Shown here: positions 33,686 through 45,033 of the stretch, piece after piece | Numbering within the stretch: the first letter of the stretch is position 1 | Layout: each line of letters starts with the position of its first letter | Assembly (NCBI GenBank): GCA_000697055.1 | Contig: JNDT01001814.1 | Location: 1-64,000, forward strand | Length of the DNA: 64,000 nucleotides | Origin: Saksenaea vasiformis B4078 | Taxonomy: Eukaryota > Mucoromycota > Mucoromycetes > Mucorales > Saksenaeaceae | Direction: 5' to 3' | The notes under the pieces: generated by a model | The model's input: only the letters and a program-made list of their open reading frames with translations | Databases searched by the model: none | What the model was told of the DNA's origin: nothing | Translations under genes and position numbers: made by a program

Positions 33686-34372
33686 ATGAAAGAGTATGTA
33701 ACCAACAAGTCTGAGAAAGTGGATACAGTCATGGTGCACTTGCCCAGTGCAACAACCTTAATCCATCCACCGACATATATTGAATACAAAAATCAGCGCT
33801 TTCTCATCAGTGACGCACCAACACAAACAAAGCTACCTTTTTACGTCCAAGTAAGATCGTACTGCCTACCAAACGCTTTATATAACAGCTTCTACCAGGA
33901 ATTTAGACGCTGGAACGTAACTGATGTCGTGAGATGCTGTGAATCTACTTACCCGCAATTCCTTCTTCAGGAACGCGGCATAAAGGTGCATGACTGGGTA
34001 TTTGATGATGGAGATGCTCCGCCTGCTCCGATTGTGAACCGTTGGCTGGATTTGGTAAACGAGCGGTTCGCGAACCCTGACCGTGATGAAAAGATGTCAT
34101 CGGGATCAAATCAGCTGCCATGTATTGCAGCACATTGTATTGCGGGCTTAGGAAGGTACTTTAGAGAATGTTTGATGCAAAATTTATCTCTTTATATTGG
34201 GGGTAGGGCGCCTGTTCTGGTAGCACTTGCTTTAATCGAAAGAGGCATGGATCCTTTGGAGTCCGTTTCTTATATCCGTGATCGTCGGCTAGGTGCGATC
34301 AATAGTAGGCAAATGAGATATATTTTATCCTATAAACGACGATCTAGCACCCGAATGTGCACTATCCTATAA
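33686..34372 (+). CDS. PRL-type (PTP4A) dual-specificity phosphatase, prenylated
   Basis: Exons: 33686-33850, 33899-34155, 34207-34372, giving 195 aa. The catalytic loop is HCIAGLGRAP (Cys135), matching the HCxxGxxR of protein tyrosine phosphatases and the exact GLGRAPVLVALALIE context of PRLs. The general acid is in WVFDDGDAPP (D91/D92). The C-terminus KRRSSTRMCTIL is a polybasic CaaX box; a terminal Leu favours geranylgeranylation, so it should sit on membranes. The phosphatase acts on phosphotyrosine or phosphoinositide; fungal substrates are poorly known. Both introns (48 and 51 nt) are multiples of three without stops, so unspliced RNA stays in frame. An alternative start is MVHLPSATTL, 15 codons later. 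Confidence 0.9.
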   Translation: MKEYVTNKSEKVDTVMVHLPSATTLIHPPTYIEYKNQRFLISDAPTQTKLPFYVQVRSYCLPNALYNSFYQEFRRWNVTDVVRCCESTYPQFLLQERGIKVHDWVFDDGDAPPAPIVNRWLDLVNERFANPDRDEKMSSGSNQLPCIAAHCIAGLGRYFRECLMQNLSLYIGGRAPVLVALALIERGMDPLESVSYIRDRRLGAINSRQMRYILSYKRRSSTRMCTIL

Positions 34373-34918
34373 TAAAGCAACCTCCCTACGATGAAAGACA
34401 AAAAGAACAATGGTCAGCTGGATGTGATTATTATTATTATTCTCCGGGAACTGAAGTCAAAGCAGTTATTCATACGCAGAACTATAGGTTATCTTTAGCC
34501 ATTGTTAAAATGTGCATATTCAAATAATGCAAACACAGAATTTATTTTTGGCCAGGACAGGTCTACGCACCGAGGCACCGGATAACCCCTGGCACGCCGT
34601 AATGCCACGCCAGCTCGTCTCCCGAATAAAGTCACAAACAATTGCTTTTCTGCTTCGGAATGAGTGCCTTCTGCCTTTCCAATACAGAGCATCACGACTC
34701 CACGAGATTGGCTTTAATTAGAAAATTAATAAGTTTTACTTGTGTTTCTGGAACTATTTCATGACACCCTGCTATTATAATGAATCAGAATAAAGTCAAT
34801 CGCCAATTGGACAAAATAAGAGGTTGCTAGAAAAATCTCTCCTAACATTGCAATATGTCTCCCTCATTGTGAAGGAGGTCACGACAAGAAAAGTGTTCCA
34901 AGGATAACATATATTACT
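34373..34918. other. intergenic between convergent genes
   Basis: Shared 3' flank of the PRL and secreted-protein genes. It contains a short ATT trinucleotide run near 34430 and nothing else I can support. Confidence 0.5.
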
Positions 34919-35637
34919 CTACCAGCTGAAGGCGGTCACCATCGTTATTCCGATTACAAAAAGCACAAGACATCCCTGCGCTTGTCTACTAGCATCGTTT
35001 GTTACTGGTGTACCATTGGCAGATAGATTGGATCCTGGTTTGGAAGTGGGTGCTATATAGAAGGTTAGCTTTCCTTAATAATAGACGACAAACAAAAAAT
35101 AGCTTACCATTGCTGGGCTTATTCGTGGGCGAAGACCAGATAGAACTTGGCCACACACCACTGGTAGAGGAGGATGAGGAGGGAGCCACGGTAGCGGAGG
35201 GTGAGGAGGACGCGCTGGCGGTGCTAGCTACCTTGCTGTTGTTCATTGTACGAGTGTTCTTGTTTGACATAGAAGGAGAAGGCGTGGCGGGTGGTGTAGA
35301 TTGCACCGATTTTCTTTCTGCTTTCGTAGGTTTTGCTACCATAGGACTAGAGGGTAGGCTGGAAGGCAGACTGGATGATGAATTGAATTCCTTGAGATTG
35401 CCGTTGGGCCAGTGATCTGCGATGCACTGGGAGTAACATCCTTCGCCGGTACAAGTTGACAAGCAATCATTTGTTTTAAGCACTGAAGAAGTAGAAAATC
35501 AGAAAAGAAAGCTGTTTCGTTAGAGGATCCTTACCACACTGATCAAGGCAAGCATGATCGTCAGCCCCACAGGCACATTGGGCATATACGCTTGTACCAG
35601 CTGCTAATACAAGAACGATTAGGAAGAGATTCTTCAT
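34919..35637 (-). CDS. secreted Cys/Ser-rich protein, probable GPI anchor
   Basis: Minus-strand exons: 35535-35637, 35108-35482, 34919-35052, giving 203 aa. Signal peptide MKNLFLIVLVLAAGTSVYAQ. A compact domain with eight cysteines follows (CACGADDHACLDQC, then NDCLSTCTGEGCYSQC), spaced as repeated Cx3C pairs, not the CFEM pattern. The next ~110 residues are Ser/Pro/Thr-rich and probably O-glycosylated (SSSSLPSSLPSSP...). The C-terminus (ASRQAQGCLVLFVIGITMVT) is a hydrophobic tail after small residues, as in GPI-attachment signals. This suggests a cell-surface or wall protein. No named family. Confidence 0.82.
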
Positions 35638-35936
35638 CTTGATGGAAATAGTAAGCTAGAAGTAAGGAAAGAAAGAAAGTCGATTATTAAAATAGCAAGA
35701 CATCATCTATATAAATAATGATAATAAAAGAAACAATGAACAAGCATAACTCCTTATTTGGATTCAACTCATGCAATGCAGGCACGATGCGTGAGTGTTG
35801 TTGTCATAGTGGCTACATCTCCTACTTTTAATATTTCTACATTACTTTTTCCAACAGTTGATGGTTGAAGCGTCTTGCGCGCCAGCGGTAATATTGTACA
35901 TGAAATTGGTAGTTATGTAAATAAATAAAATAGATA

Positions 35937-38072
35937 CTAGCGTCTAGGTTTTGCATAAGTGATGGCATCTGGCTTGACTGGGTCCAGCCTACTACTGCGG
36001 CTGCCTTCACGCGAATCTGGTTTATAAATATTCATGGAGTGAGGCCGGAAACTGCCGTTTACCAGAGACGGAGTAGAGCATGATTCGTGCCCCTGATCAA
36101 GAGGCAGTAGCACCTTGCTGCGAGGTTCAAAGTTCATAGATTGCGCCCCACGGCCATCACTCATGAATGATATTCCAGAACCAATTTCAAGTTTGTCTGG
36201 TAGGAGCACCTTGCTTTGACGATGGCCACTGTAGAAACGAGACTTAGAAGCCAGTCCTCCAAAAACATCAAGAGAATGCCTATTGTCGCAGTGATCAAAG
36301 TGATCGGTGCGATCGTGCTCTTCTGATCGGCCAGCCTGCTGAGCCTTCCTTTTCCGACGGTACATGATCCCCATTATGCCAGCTATGATGAGTACCTAAC
36401 CATAATCATGTAAGACGTCCGTAGTCTCTTTCTGAAGCGAAAACTTACTGCTGCAGCAGATCCTACAACCGCGCCAACAATTGCTGGCATGTTATTATGC
36501 TGTCCATCCGAAGCTTTAGGTGCAATAGGTCCATTGGGAGACGGGGATGAGGTAGAGGGATTTTGAGGAGAGTAATTAAGCGCATTTGCATCATATGTAT
36601 TGGTCCAGGCCATTTTTTTTACATCGAGTACAGAGAACCCACTTTGTCCGTTATCGTTTGGATTAGGCCCAATGCCAAATAAAACAAACAGCATACTATT
36701 GCCAATTAAGACAGCTGTTTGCTCCTTAGTATTAATTTTTGGATTTTTATAGAGATGTTTATGCATTTACCTGAATGGCCATAACGACTTCCTGCTCCGC
36801 CAGGACCAGGATTCTGCTGAGTCCACTGATTTGTTTTGACGTTATATTCGTAACAATAATCAGATAAAGTTACTAAATCTTGATCTAGCATTGATGCTCG
36901 TAAGACAGTATCTTCAAGTGGTGTGGGATCTTACTTTTGAGATCGTTCACTGCTCCACCATAGACCAAGAGTATGTCTGTCCCAGGTACTGTTGTTAAAA
37001 GAAAACGGAGATCAGTCTTTGGTCAAGGCTTGTTTACGAGAACGCACTCCAAGTAGTCGTATGCAAGACACGTGGATTAGGTGTAACCGACCCTTCCGTT
37101 TTTCGTAGATCCCATTTGCTATTCACCGTATCGTACACAAGGATCTCGTTCATAGATATGTTGCGATTGTGAGCATATCCATCCGAACCTCCAATAAAAT
37201 AGATATTGTTGTCGCCAGCCATCGTAGCTGTGTGCTGGTATCGTACAACCGAATCTCCGGGAAGCGTCAATTCGGGAGATGTTGTCCATTGTTGTTTGCT
37301 ATAGTCAAGAATGCGGAGGGAGGAACTTGCTCCTTTGTTTGTCAAAAGGCTATCAAGAATATAACGATTAATCCTGATGCAAAGGAGATCATCATCATCC
37401 CTTACTTCCAACCGCCCCAGAAGTATATACTATTTTTTGAGGGCACGTAATTTGCAGTCTCACCAAAGCTTTAAATTGAATTTTAGCACATGGGTAAACT
37501 TTTCTTACTGCATTCAAATAAAATCTTACTATTGGTCCTGAATACCCCCATTACCGATTGTACTCCAATTTTCGCCATCAAATTCTGTTGTGGTGTTAGA
37601 AAGGGGTCTGGCTGAATGGTTTGTACTGGGGATGCCGTAACCTATACCACCATTGGTTATGAATGAGTGGTCAGGGACAGTTGTAAAAGAGAAATCCCAG
37701 TTGGGCTCCAGCTGGTAATTTGGGATTGTTGATAAATTAATCCATGCAGTTAATGCGCCTTCGACATTGAAGCTTTGCGATACATCAAGCATGTAGAAGT
37801 CCGGGAATCCTCTTGGTGCATAGTTGATGGAAGCATCCCATGTCCCTCCACTATAGCAGTAGATGCTTTTCTCTAGCATCACACATCCTGTTATCACGTT
37901 GGGGTTTAATCATGAGATACGTCATAGGATAACTACCTGAACACATCCGTCCCTCTAAACGAGTAGCATGGATCAAAGCAAAGGAGTATGCAAAAACTAC
38001 TGTTAGAAATGAAAAAAACAGCATCAAGGAAGAAATGGCACACAAAAAGAGAAAAAAAAGTAAAAGATCCAC
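35937..38072 (-). CDS. kelch-repeat type I membrane protein
   Basis: Minus-strand exons: 37937-38072, 37530-37887, 37405-37428, 37048-37349, 36935-36988, 36771-36896, 36449-36714, 35937-36395, giving 574 aa. A hydrophobic leader is followed by a signature R(M/S)CSGCVMLEKSIYCYSGG and kelch blades: YIYFWGGW, YQHTATMAGDNNIYFIGGSDG with WDL, TDILLVYGGA, and YCYEYNVKTNQW. A ~20-residue membrane span (IVGAVVGSAAAVLIIAGIMG) precedes a basic stop-transfer (YRRKRK) and a ~130-residue cytosolic tail rich in Ser/Arg/Asp. Exon 3 is only 24 nt but restores the kelch motif YFWGGW. Such proteins are common in zygomycete-type fungi; function is unknown, probably cell-surface adhesion or sensing. Confidence 0.87.
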
Positions 38073-40369
38073 TTTCCCTCTATCTAAGAATGCACAAATG
38101 TTTGTGCGACGTTTCGTCTCTTTGAACGATTTCCATGTAACGACCGCTCAAAGAACTAGAACCTGGGTTGCTTTTTCCTACTTACATATATATACATGTT
38201 TTCGATTTTGATTGCTTTGTAGCATCAATACTCACTGGATCACACAAAACTATCTGACCGCCTGGCATTATGCTTGGCCATCACACAACTGACTTTACTT
38301 TTGCCAAAAAAGGTTACAGTTCCGATTGTTTGTGTCACGCGAAAATAGGCCAATGTGAAAAGGAATCAACGTGGACGCCGAGATACTTCCGCACGCCCTT
38401 TAGCTGGATGACGATCTACCTCTTAGGCCATGTATTCTAAAAAATAAGACAAACGGATGAACTGATCATTAAAACAGCAACAAACATTAACTGCACATGT
38501 AACTTAACACACAGATATATGGGCCGCGAGATCGTTTGTTGCCCCAAATGCCAAGAAATTGGCCACAAAAAGTGTCATATCTGCCATCACAGTTTTCGAT
38601 GACACAAGAAGGATTAGTGTGGCACCTTCTAGGCCCATTGTTTGTTATTCTGTAGAAGAGTCGTCGGGGTAAGGTCCCCGGAGATAAGCATACGCTGTCC
38701 ATCAATAAAGTTTGTAACATTAAGAAGCGAAATTTTGTAGGGCTTACTTCTAGTCGCCGTCTCATTCATGGTCGAAGCTTAACGCGTAATATATATAGGA
38801 GAATAGATAGCAAACGATGCTGTGACTCCTCTTGCTGTAGATGGTCTGAAGAATATTTTTCATCCCTTTTGATGTTGTATGATCTTATTCCAGATTCATA
38901 TACTTATATTCAGTTGTCGCTAAATATTCTCAATTGAATTAAGTTTAGAAGACTTTACCAAGCGGCTGAATTTGTTTGGTTTGCGTCACTCTCTCCACAA
39001 ATTGGCACGAGTACCGCAATAAGCTCCTCCAGCAGGGATCATTCATACGCCTCTATCACTTTGCATTATTCATGCTAATAAAGAATGCCATATAAACCAT
39101 ACTATTCTACGGAACCGCAGATTACCTTCGGCTTTGGGAGGCTCAAACAGATCATGTTCGTGGTTAAGATTTTTTACATGTCGTATCTCGCGTTCCAGGC
39201 AAGTTTTGATGTATATCTTGGCGTATGAGGTTCTACTAATAAACAGATGTTGTGTGCACGATCGTCAGGTGCCCTACGGACCGCCGGTATAAAATTAATC
39301 ATTAGAATCCGCATTTGACCGTAATCCACACCAGGGCACCTCAACGGGCGCGTAGGCCCAGCCCATTCTTCTTATGGGCTCGCAGTTGGTCCAATGGTGT
39401 GGCCTGCTCTGCGTGCTTTGAAGCTTGCAGTTAGATTGTGCAGGTTATCCGACACCTATAGATCACTAAAAGAGCACGAATAGAGCGTTACAAAAAGAAC
39501 ATCCCAAAGGACCAAAGAGTGTATCAAGAGACTGGTTCGATATCATTTTATATGCAGAGATTAGAAGATGACCGTTGCAATTGCTCATCTTGACGTAAGT
39601 GGTAAAGTGATAAGTTAGCTCCAACTGCACCTACATATTATTAAGTAGCTTGTTAAAATGTATGGCCTGCAACTTCTGTCAATCGACGATAATACCTCCA
39701 ATATGTAATGGGACCCAAAAGAGCAACTTTACGCCGCAGATGCAAAACACTGATATGCATATTTATTCTTCATTTCTCGTATTCTAAAAAAAGTAGGAAA
39801 AGACTTATGATATTGAAACGGTACAAAAAACCTTTGGAATACGATGTCGATCTAATTAGCGCCGGTATAAAAACAGTTTATTTATCATATTTGCAACTAA
39901 AATTCATAGAGGAGGGCACCTGAAAGTTCCGAACAGATAAAGGAAACTTATTACGCATATGTCAAGCTGTCGTATGTGGAATTTGTTTTCTGCACGTCAG
40001 TCAAAGTAGAGGGCCATTATTTTTATATCTGTGCAGTCTTTCAGTCTATTTCAAAAGAAATTTCCATTTCTCATTGGAAGACCCAAAATCTTTCACAGCA
40101 CACTAATAACTTGTCACGCAAAAAACACGCTTGAGAGGTGCAACTATGCACTTTATGCGGTGAGCATTCAACGCATGCTATATCTTACCTATGCCTTCAG
40201 TACTTTTATATATGTGGATTCCTTGGAATGCCAATTAAAGGTATATTGCGTTTGATAACGATTTCTTCGATCTGTTATCTCTTTTTGCACGCTGTTGCGC
40301 GCGGTTTAAAACTCATTGCCCAGAAAGCATTTTTGCGCCACCTGAAAATTGTTTTTCGTCTTTCAAGTG
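38073..40369. other. gene-poor stretch
   Basis: No convincing gene. A 92-codon minus frame at 38487-38765 and short frames elsewhere have no recognisable content. A weak element with ends TCAGGTGCCCT...AGGGCACCTGA spans 39265-39923. Confidence 0.45.
39265..39923. repeat. possible 659-bp element with 11-bp inverted ends
   Basis: TCAGGTGCCCT at the left is perfectly inverted at the right. A third AGGGCACCT lies at ~39335. CCGGTATAAAA follows the left end and recurs near the right end. No target duplication is visible, so chance remains possible. Confidence 0.35.
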
Positions 40370-42180
40370 ATGAATTCCTCGATCGAAGTTCTGAGGATCG
40401 AGCAAAGCATTGTATCCAAGGAGCTTAGCCGTTTTCCGGCTTGCGATGCCGAAATGCACTGCTACTATTGCCGCGATTGGGCGCAATTCGTTCACAAGAA
40501 GCACTTTGTGTGGAATGCTAAAACGCAAGAGGATGTGCGATCGCCTGACCTGGACGCGTCTAAAACCCGGAGTATACCAACCCTTCGGCGTAAAGAACGG
40601 TCGCCCAAGCTGACCGATCAATTTGAAAAGTTGTTGAAAGAAAATCCAAACAGCACGACATTGATGCAAGATATTTTGTCCGTCTGTACTATGTGGCAAA
40701 AGCTGCCTAGCCGTTTATCGTTACCTTCCTTCTTTAAGCCCCTGAAGTTCAATTCGTATCCGGATGCGGTACCACTACCTGAGGATCCGGACGATCCAGC
40801 GAAACTTCTTGATCCTCTGATTATGGAACGTCAGTCACTGTGTCTACCATCCAATGCGTTCCATCTTCTCAAGAACTTGACGAGCGAAGCGCTAGTTTCT
40901 CACTCGAATTCCACATGCAATCACGCTGACTTCGTATGTCATTCACCAGCAGAACTGGAGACTGAGCGGGTCATTTGCAATGAAAAGATGGAGACCGCAA
41001 CCAAAAATACTTTTGGAGAGCTTGAAAAGACGCTTGACGATTCCTGGAAGACTTTTTCGGATTTTCTGGAAAAATTGTTAGTGCTTGAAAAGGAGCGAAG
41101 CAGCTTAATGGGAAAAGGTTGTCAAGATTCTATGGATCAGTTTGTCATGCAACAAAAGCTGTTCTCTTTTCAAGAGTACTGGAAATCACAATCAGCAAGA
41201 TTCAAAAGGAAACAGGCACCATCAGTGGATCAAATGGATAAGGCTTTTTACTGTCACTTTGATCGATTGGCTGCTTGTTCGCAGCAATTCGTTGATAATT
41301 TCTGTCATATGCAGCTGGAAGCCATCTGTGCATTGATCCAAAAACTGTGGAACCTGGTGGTACCCACGATCCAACAAATGGCAGATCGTATGGCTGCTCA
41401 TGAAGATCAAGACGAGAAACACACAGAAAACTGCAAAGCTGTCTCCACATCGTTGAAAGGATTGCATTCTACCAATGAGGTAGACGATGCCGTCGACCGG
41501 ATACGAAATGAGATGGGAACTCTTGTGAAACGCCATCAAGAGGAAGTTGCAGTACTGAAGCAAATGTATATAGAAGGATCGACGCCCACTGTTGCTGGTC
41601 GGCTAGCTAGTATAGGACGAAAAGAATTTCAGACACAGGTGAAAAGGGTGGAGGATGATTACCGAGCAATACGGCAGCATTTTCAGTACGAAATAACGCA
41701 GAACATCATACCCGAGGCATTATTTTGTAAATTTACCCTAGTATGTCTGGAGGCACTGATGCAAGAGGGAGAGATGATGGAAGCCATGACGATCGAACGT
41801 GAAGTGAGAGGATTTATTGAATCACACAGAGACCTCGTAAGGCAGCGTCAAAGTCTTCTTAATCAATTTGAGGATGGTGTCCAGACAGGTCGAAGAGAGC
41901 TTGCGGGTGTCATTGGCCGGTTGTTTCTCGAAGAAGGCATGCGTATCCAGGCAGAGGATCTTGCGCTGAAACGACAAAACAAGTTTCTGAAATCGATGGG
42001 TATGATGGACGAACAACGCCCTGTCCCCAAGAAAAAGAATCGCAAGAAGAAATCCGCATCAACACCATCCTCTTCTCCTACACAGCCGTTATCCCCGGTG
42101 TCGACCACAGAGAAAGTCAACCATAGCACCAAAAACAAAGATATATCAGATCCCGTTTCATCGCTGGCGAAGGACGAGGC

Positions 42181-42211
<31 letters not shown>

Positions 42212-42991
42212 CCATCAAAGGAGAATAAGATCCAACTAATAGAAAAGGAGGACCAAAGACATCAACGCAAAAATACCAAGAAAGACACGAAACCGCCCCC
42301 ATCACCCTCAGTTACTACTGATACGATGGCTTCCGATGTTTGTTTAAACAGCGTGACCGATACGAAATCCACGGAAAACAGTGAACTTGAAGCCCCGTCT
42401 TCTAAATCCTTGTCACTTGACACTAGGGAGAAGGAGGGACTTGAACTGGCCATTACGCCAGTGAGTACATCAGAAGAAGCGGAAATTGGGACGCCCACGG
42501 AACAAGGAGGAACGACTACTGCTACTGATCGAGTTGAAGCGTTCGTGCGTTCATCACCGGACGTAGATCAAGGAAACACGATATCCCAGCTGGAGGATGC
42601 AAATCACGATAAACTTGTCATACAAGTTCGAATATTACAGGAAGAGAATATACAGCTCAATCAGAGGTTGGCGTCGATGAGAAAGGACATGACCTCTATT
42701 GCGAGCCGGTACACTGAGCAAATGGCATTTGAACGAGAACATTCAGCCCAACTTCTCCAATTATATGAAGCCCGAAAGCAAACAGAAATAGAGGAAATAC
42801 GGCGTTATGTTCTATCTCTGGAATCCCGAATGAGCACACTTGAGCTCGAAGTCAAGAAATCAAAACGGCCCGGTATGATGGCCAGTTTTAGCAACGCAGA
42901 TCTGCTGGCAGGTTATCGAGATCGAATTCATCGAAGCTATCCACAGTGGCAGGAAGCAAGCAATAATTCCGTCCAACAATTATTACAATAG
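40370..42991 (+). CDS. large coiled-coil protein, unrecognised
   Basis: Single exon, 873 aa from MNSSIEVLRIEQ. The region upstream of this ATG in frame lacks a better start. The first ~550 residues are predicted mostly helical, with a two-cysteine stretch near the N-terminus (MHCYYCRDWAQF). They continue through long helices such as KEFQTQVKRVEDDYRAIRQH. Residues ~560-740 are low-complexity (Pro/Ser/Lys; a KKKNRKKK basic cluster and a PPPPPSSSSSP run). The end (~750-850) is a clear coiled coil (VRILQEENIQLNQRLASMRK, LLQLYEARKQTEIEEIRRYV). It may be a cytoskeletal or scaffold protein. A distant relation to CCDC180-like families crossed my mind but I cannot support it. Confidence 0.75.
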
Positions 42992-43269
42992 GCTGCTTGC
43001 TTCAATATACACTTTTTGTATCATAGAACCTGTAAAAAGATATCACTCCTATCAGCATACTGCATTTATTCAAAATTAAAATAAAATGAATATACCACAA
43101 TCAAAACAGCGCATTGATCTATTTGAAGCATGGATACAAGGGACAATAACAAACAAATACGGGCATCCAGGCTATACGCCTTGAGTGCTGGCCATTTACT
43201 GATCTGCTCAAATGTTCCTGTTTCATACGTTGCTAGACACGGCAAGGTAGATCCGGCATAAGGCCCACT

Positions 43270-43473
43270 TCATCCACTCCCATTTTTAGAGCTGTGTTCT
43301 GCAATGGTTATTCTGCTTTCCGGGCTTTTTTCGGCTTTCGCTTTTGGTCCTGGTGTTGTATGCGTACTTGTGGACAGCTCTTCAGTTATCACTTCCCTTT
43401 GATGGGTAAGTCGTGGAAACCACAAATTGATGATCATGTCACTTATTATACATCCGAAAAATAAGGTTACCAT
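43270..43473 (-). CDS. possible terminal exon of a small membrane protein
   Basis: The frame reads MVTLFFGCIISDMIINLWFP, then a polar tail with PGPKAKAEKSP and ends SKNGSG. A good acceptor (AACTATAG) just upstream would allow it to be the last exon of a gene starting further 5'. The upstream exons could not be established because of stops. Confidence 0.3.
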   Translation of the reverse strand: MVTLFFGCIISDMIINLWFPRLTHQREVITEELSTSTHTTPGPKAKAEKSPESRITIAEHSSKNGSG

Positions 43474-43943
43474 CCGCCATCTGATCTATAGTTTCTCTCT
43501 TTCTTATCTTTCTTTTGATTTGTTTTCCTTTGCAAAACCCGAGAAGCTGCTTACAGAAGTTGCAGGAATAACGGTATCCGATTTGCTGGATCAGCTTGCT
43601 ATTTTGCCTATGATGCTGCACTGTCAACCGTCAGATGTCAACTGACAGTTCATGTGATGCATTATTTTTTTATTAATCATGTAAATGTGTACAAGCGGAA
43701 ACGACTGGACGTACTGAGGAAACTTGACATCCAACTGACCTTTTTCTTTTTTGTGCACAAAGATACGGGACTGAATTTAAAAAATTAAGTCTGCATTTGA
43801 TTGGCATGAACTGACTCAAAAGAAAACCAATATGCAACGGGACCTATTGCCATAGTCACAGCTTATGTGTTTTTGCGTTACAAAGCAAGGGGTTGCCAAA
43901 CTCCCCCTTTCTTTTTCTTTATTCCTAGCATACTCTTTCTCTC

Positions 43944-45033
43944 ATGGACTTCGAAGACATTGTTGATATGGACTGGCTCCACTCCCATACGACGGACGAT
44001 ACGGAAGCCACTGACCTCACAGCTCTGAATCTCCACACACACTTGGGTTTTGACAACGTGCCACCCGTTTGCAAGATGGAAGAAGATTCCACTATTCCTA
44101 CGACCGAACAGATCAAGCAACTGATTGAAGTAGCCAAGCAGCACCTTGCACTGCATGAACAACAGCATTTCGGCGCGCCATCTTCCATCGCCCCTGCGGC
44201 TACAGTGACCCCCGACGTACTGGTGAAGCCGCTGCCTTCGCCGCCTCCGCCATCTCCGTCACACCGCCGCGGATCGACGGTATCTACGGACGACACGCCT
44301 TCGCTAGAAGCCATGGCCGAGGCTGATGGTCTGGATATTAAGGCGTTAACCCCTAAGGAAAGAAGACAACTGCGAAATAAAATATCGGCTCGGAATTTTC
44401 GAGTCCGAAGAAAAGGTAATAAGGTTTTCTTCTCTCTTTCAACTGCTCCGAGTAGCTAACATTTATGCGATAGAATATATAACCAGTCTTGAACAGCAGG
44501 TGGATCAGCACAAGAAATATGCCGAAGATCTGTTGTCACGCTTAGACACCGCCGAGGATGAAAATCAGCGACTACGTTTGGAAGTGGATTCGCTAAAACA
44601 ACAAAACTGGCAACTGCTTCAGCAGCAGTCTTCCTCCATGTCGGATGCAAGCCCGTCATCTTCATCGTCCTCTGCTTCATCATCGCCACGGATCCTTGCG
44701 CCAAAGCTTAGCAAAGATATCAGTATGCTGGGCACCAAGCCTAGAGAAAGCTATCATCAGGATACAAGCATCCTTGTGTCAAGTGTTGTCGTGCCAAACT
44801 GGGACTTTGAGCGTATACTTTTTCCAGCAATGCCACATACAGTCCATAAATGCGCAGAGCAATTCCTTTTGACCTGCTTTGCGGAATGGACAAAGAGACC
44901 AGCGGATGACGGTTCTTTAACACGGATGGAACAGCTCTACGACACGTTAATTCTACACTCGTTGCAAAATGGAAGTGTTGATAAAGGGTTTTGGTGGTGG
45001 GAGGATACAAAGGGAGGTACTCAATTACATTAG
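43944..45033 (+). CDS. bZIP transcription factor
   Basis: Exons: 43944-44415, 44474-45033, giving 343 aa. The basic region is KERRQLRNKISARNFRVRRK, followed directly by EYITSLEQQV and a leucine zipper (YAEDLLSRLDTAEDENQRLR, LEVDSLKQQNWQLL). The intron falls inside the basic region/zipper junction (RRK|EY) and must be removed. The N-terminal ~140 residues are acidic and Pro-rich, likely an activation region (MDFEDIVDMDWL). The C-terminal domain (WD/WWWEDTKGG) is uncharacterised. It would bind DNA as a dimer in the nucleus. The SARxFRxRRKEYI signature is fungal-type; the target genes are unknown. Confidence 0.9.

Noticed and set aside
34999..35415. 138-codon plus ORF
   Set aside because: It is the antisense shadow of the Ser/Pro-rich exon of the secreted protein, whose signal peptide, phases and GPI tail support the minus strand.
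37034..37411. 125-codon uninterrupted minus frame in the kelch gene as a single exon
   Set aside because: Reading through hides a 55-nt intron (37350-37404). Removing it, together with the 24-nt exon, restores the kelch motif YFWGGW and an overall frame divisible by three.
38487..38765. 92-codon minus ORF
   Set aside because: No domain, no exon partners and no good start context; the length is expected by chance in a 2.3-kb spacer.
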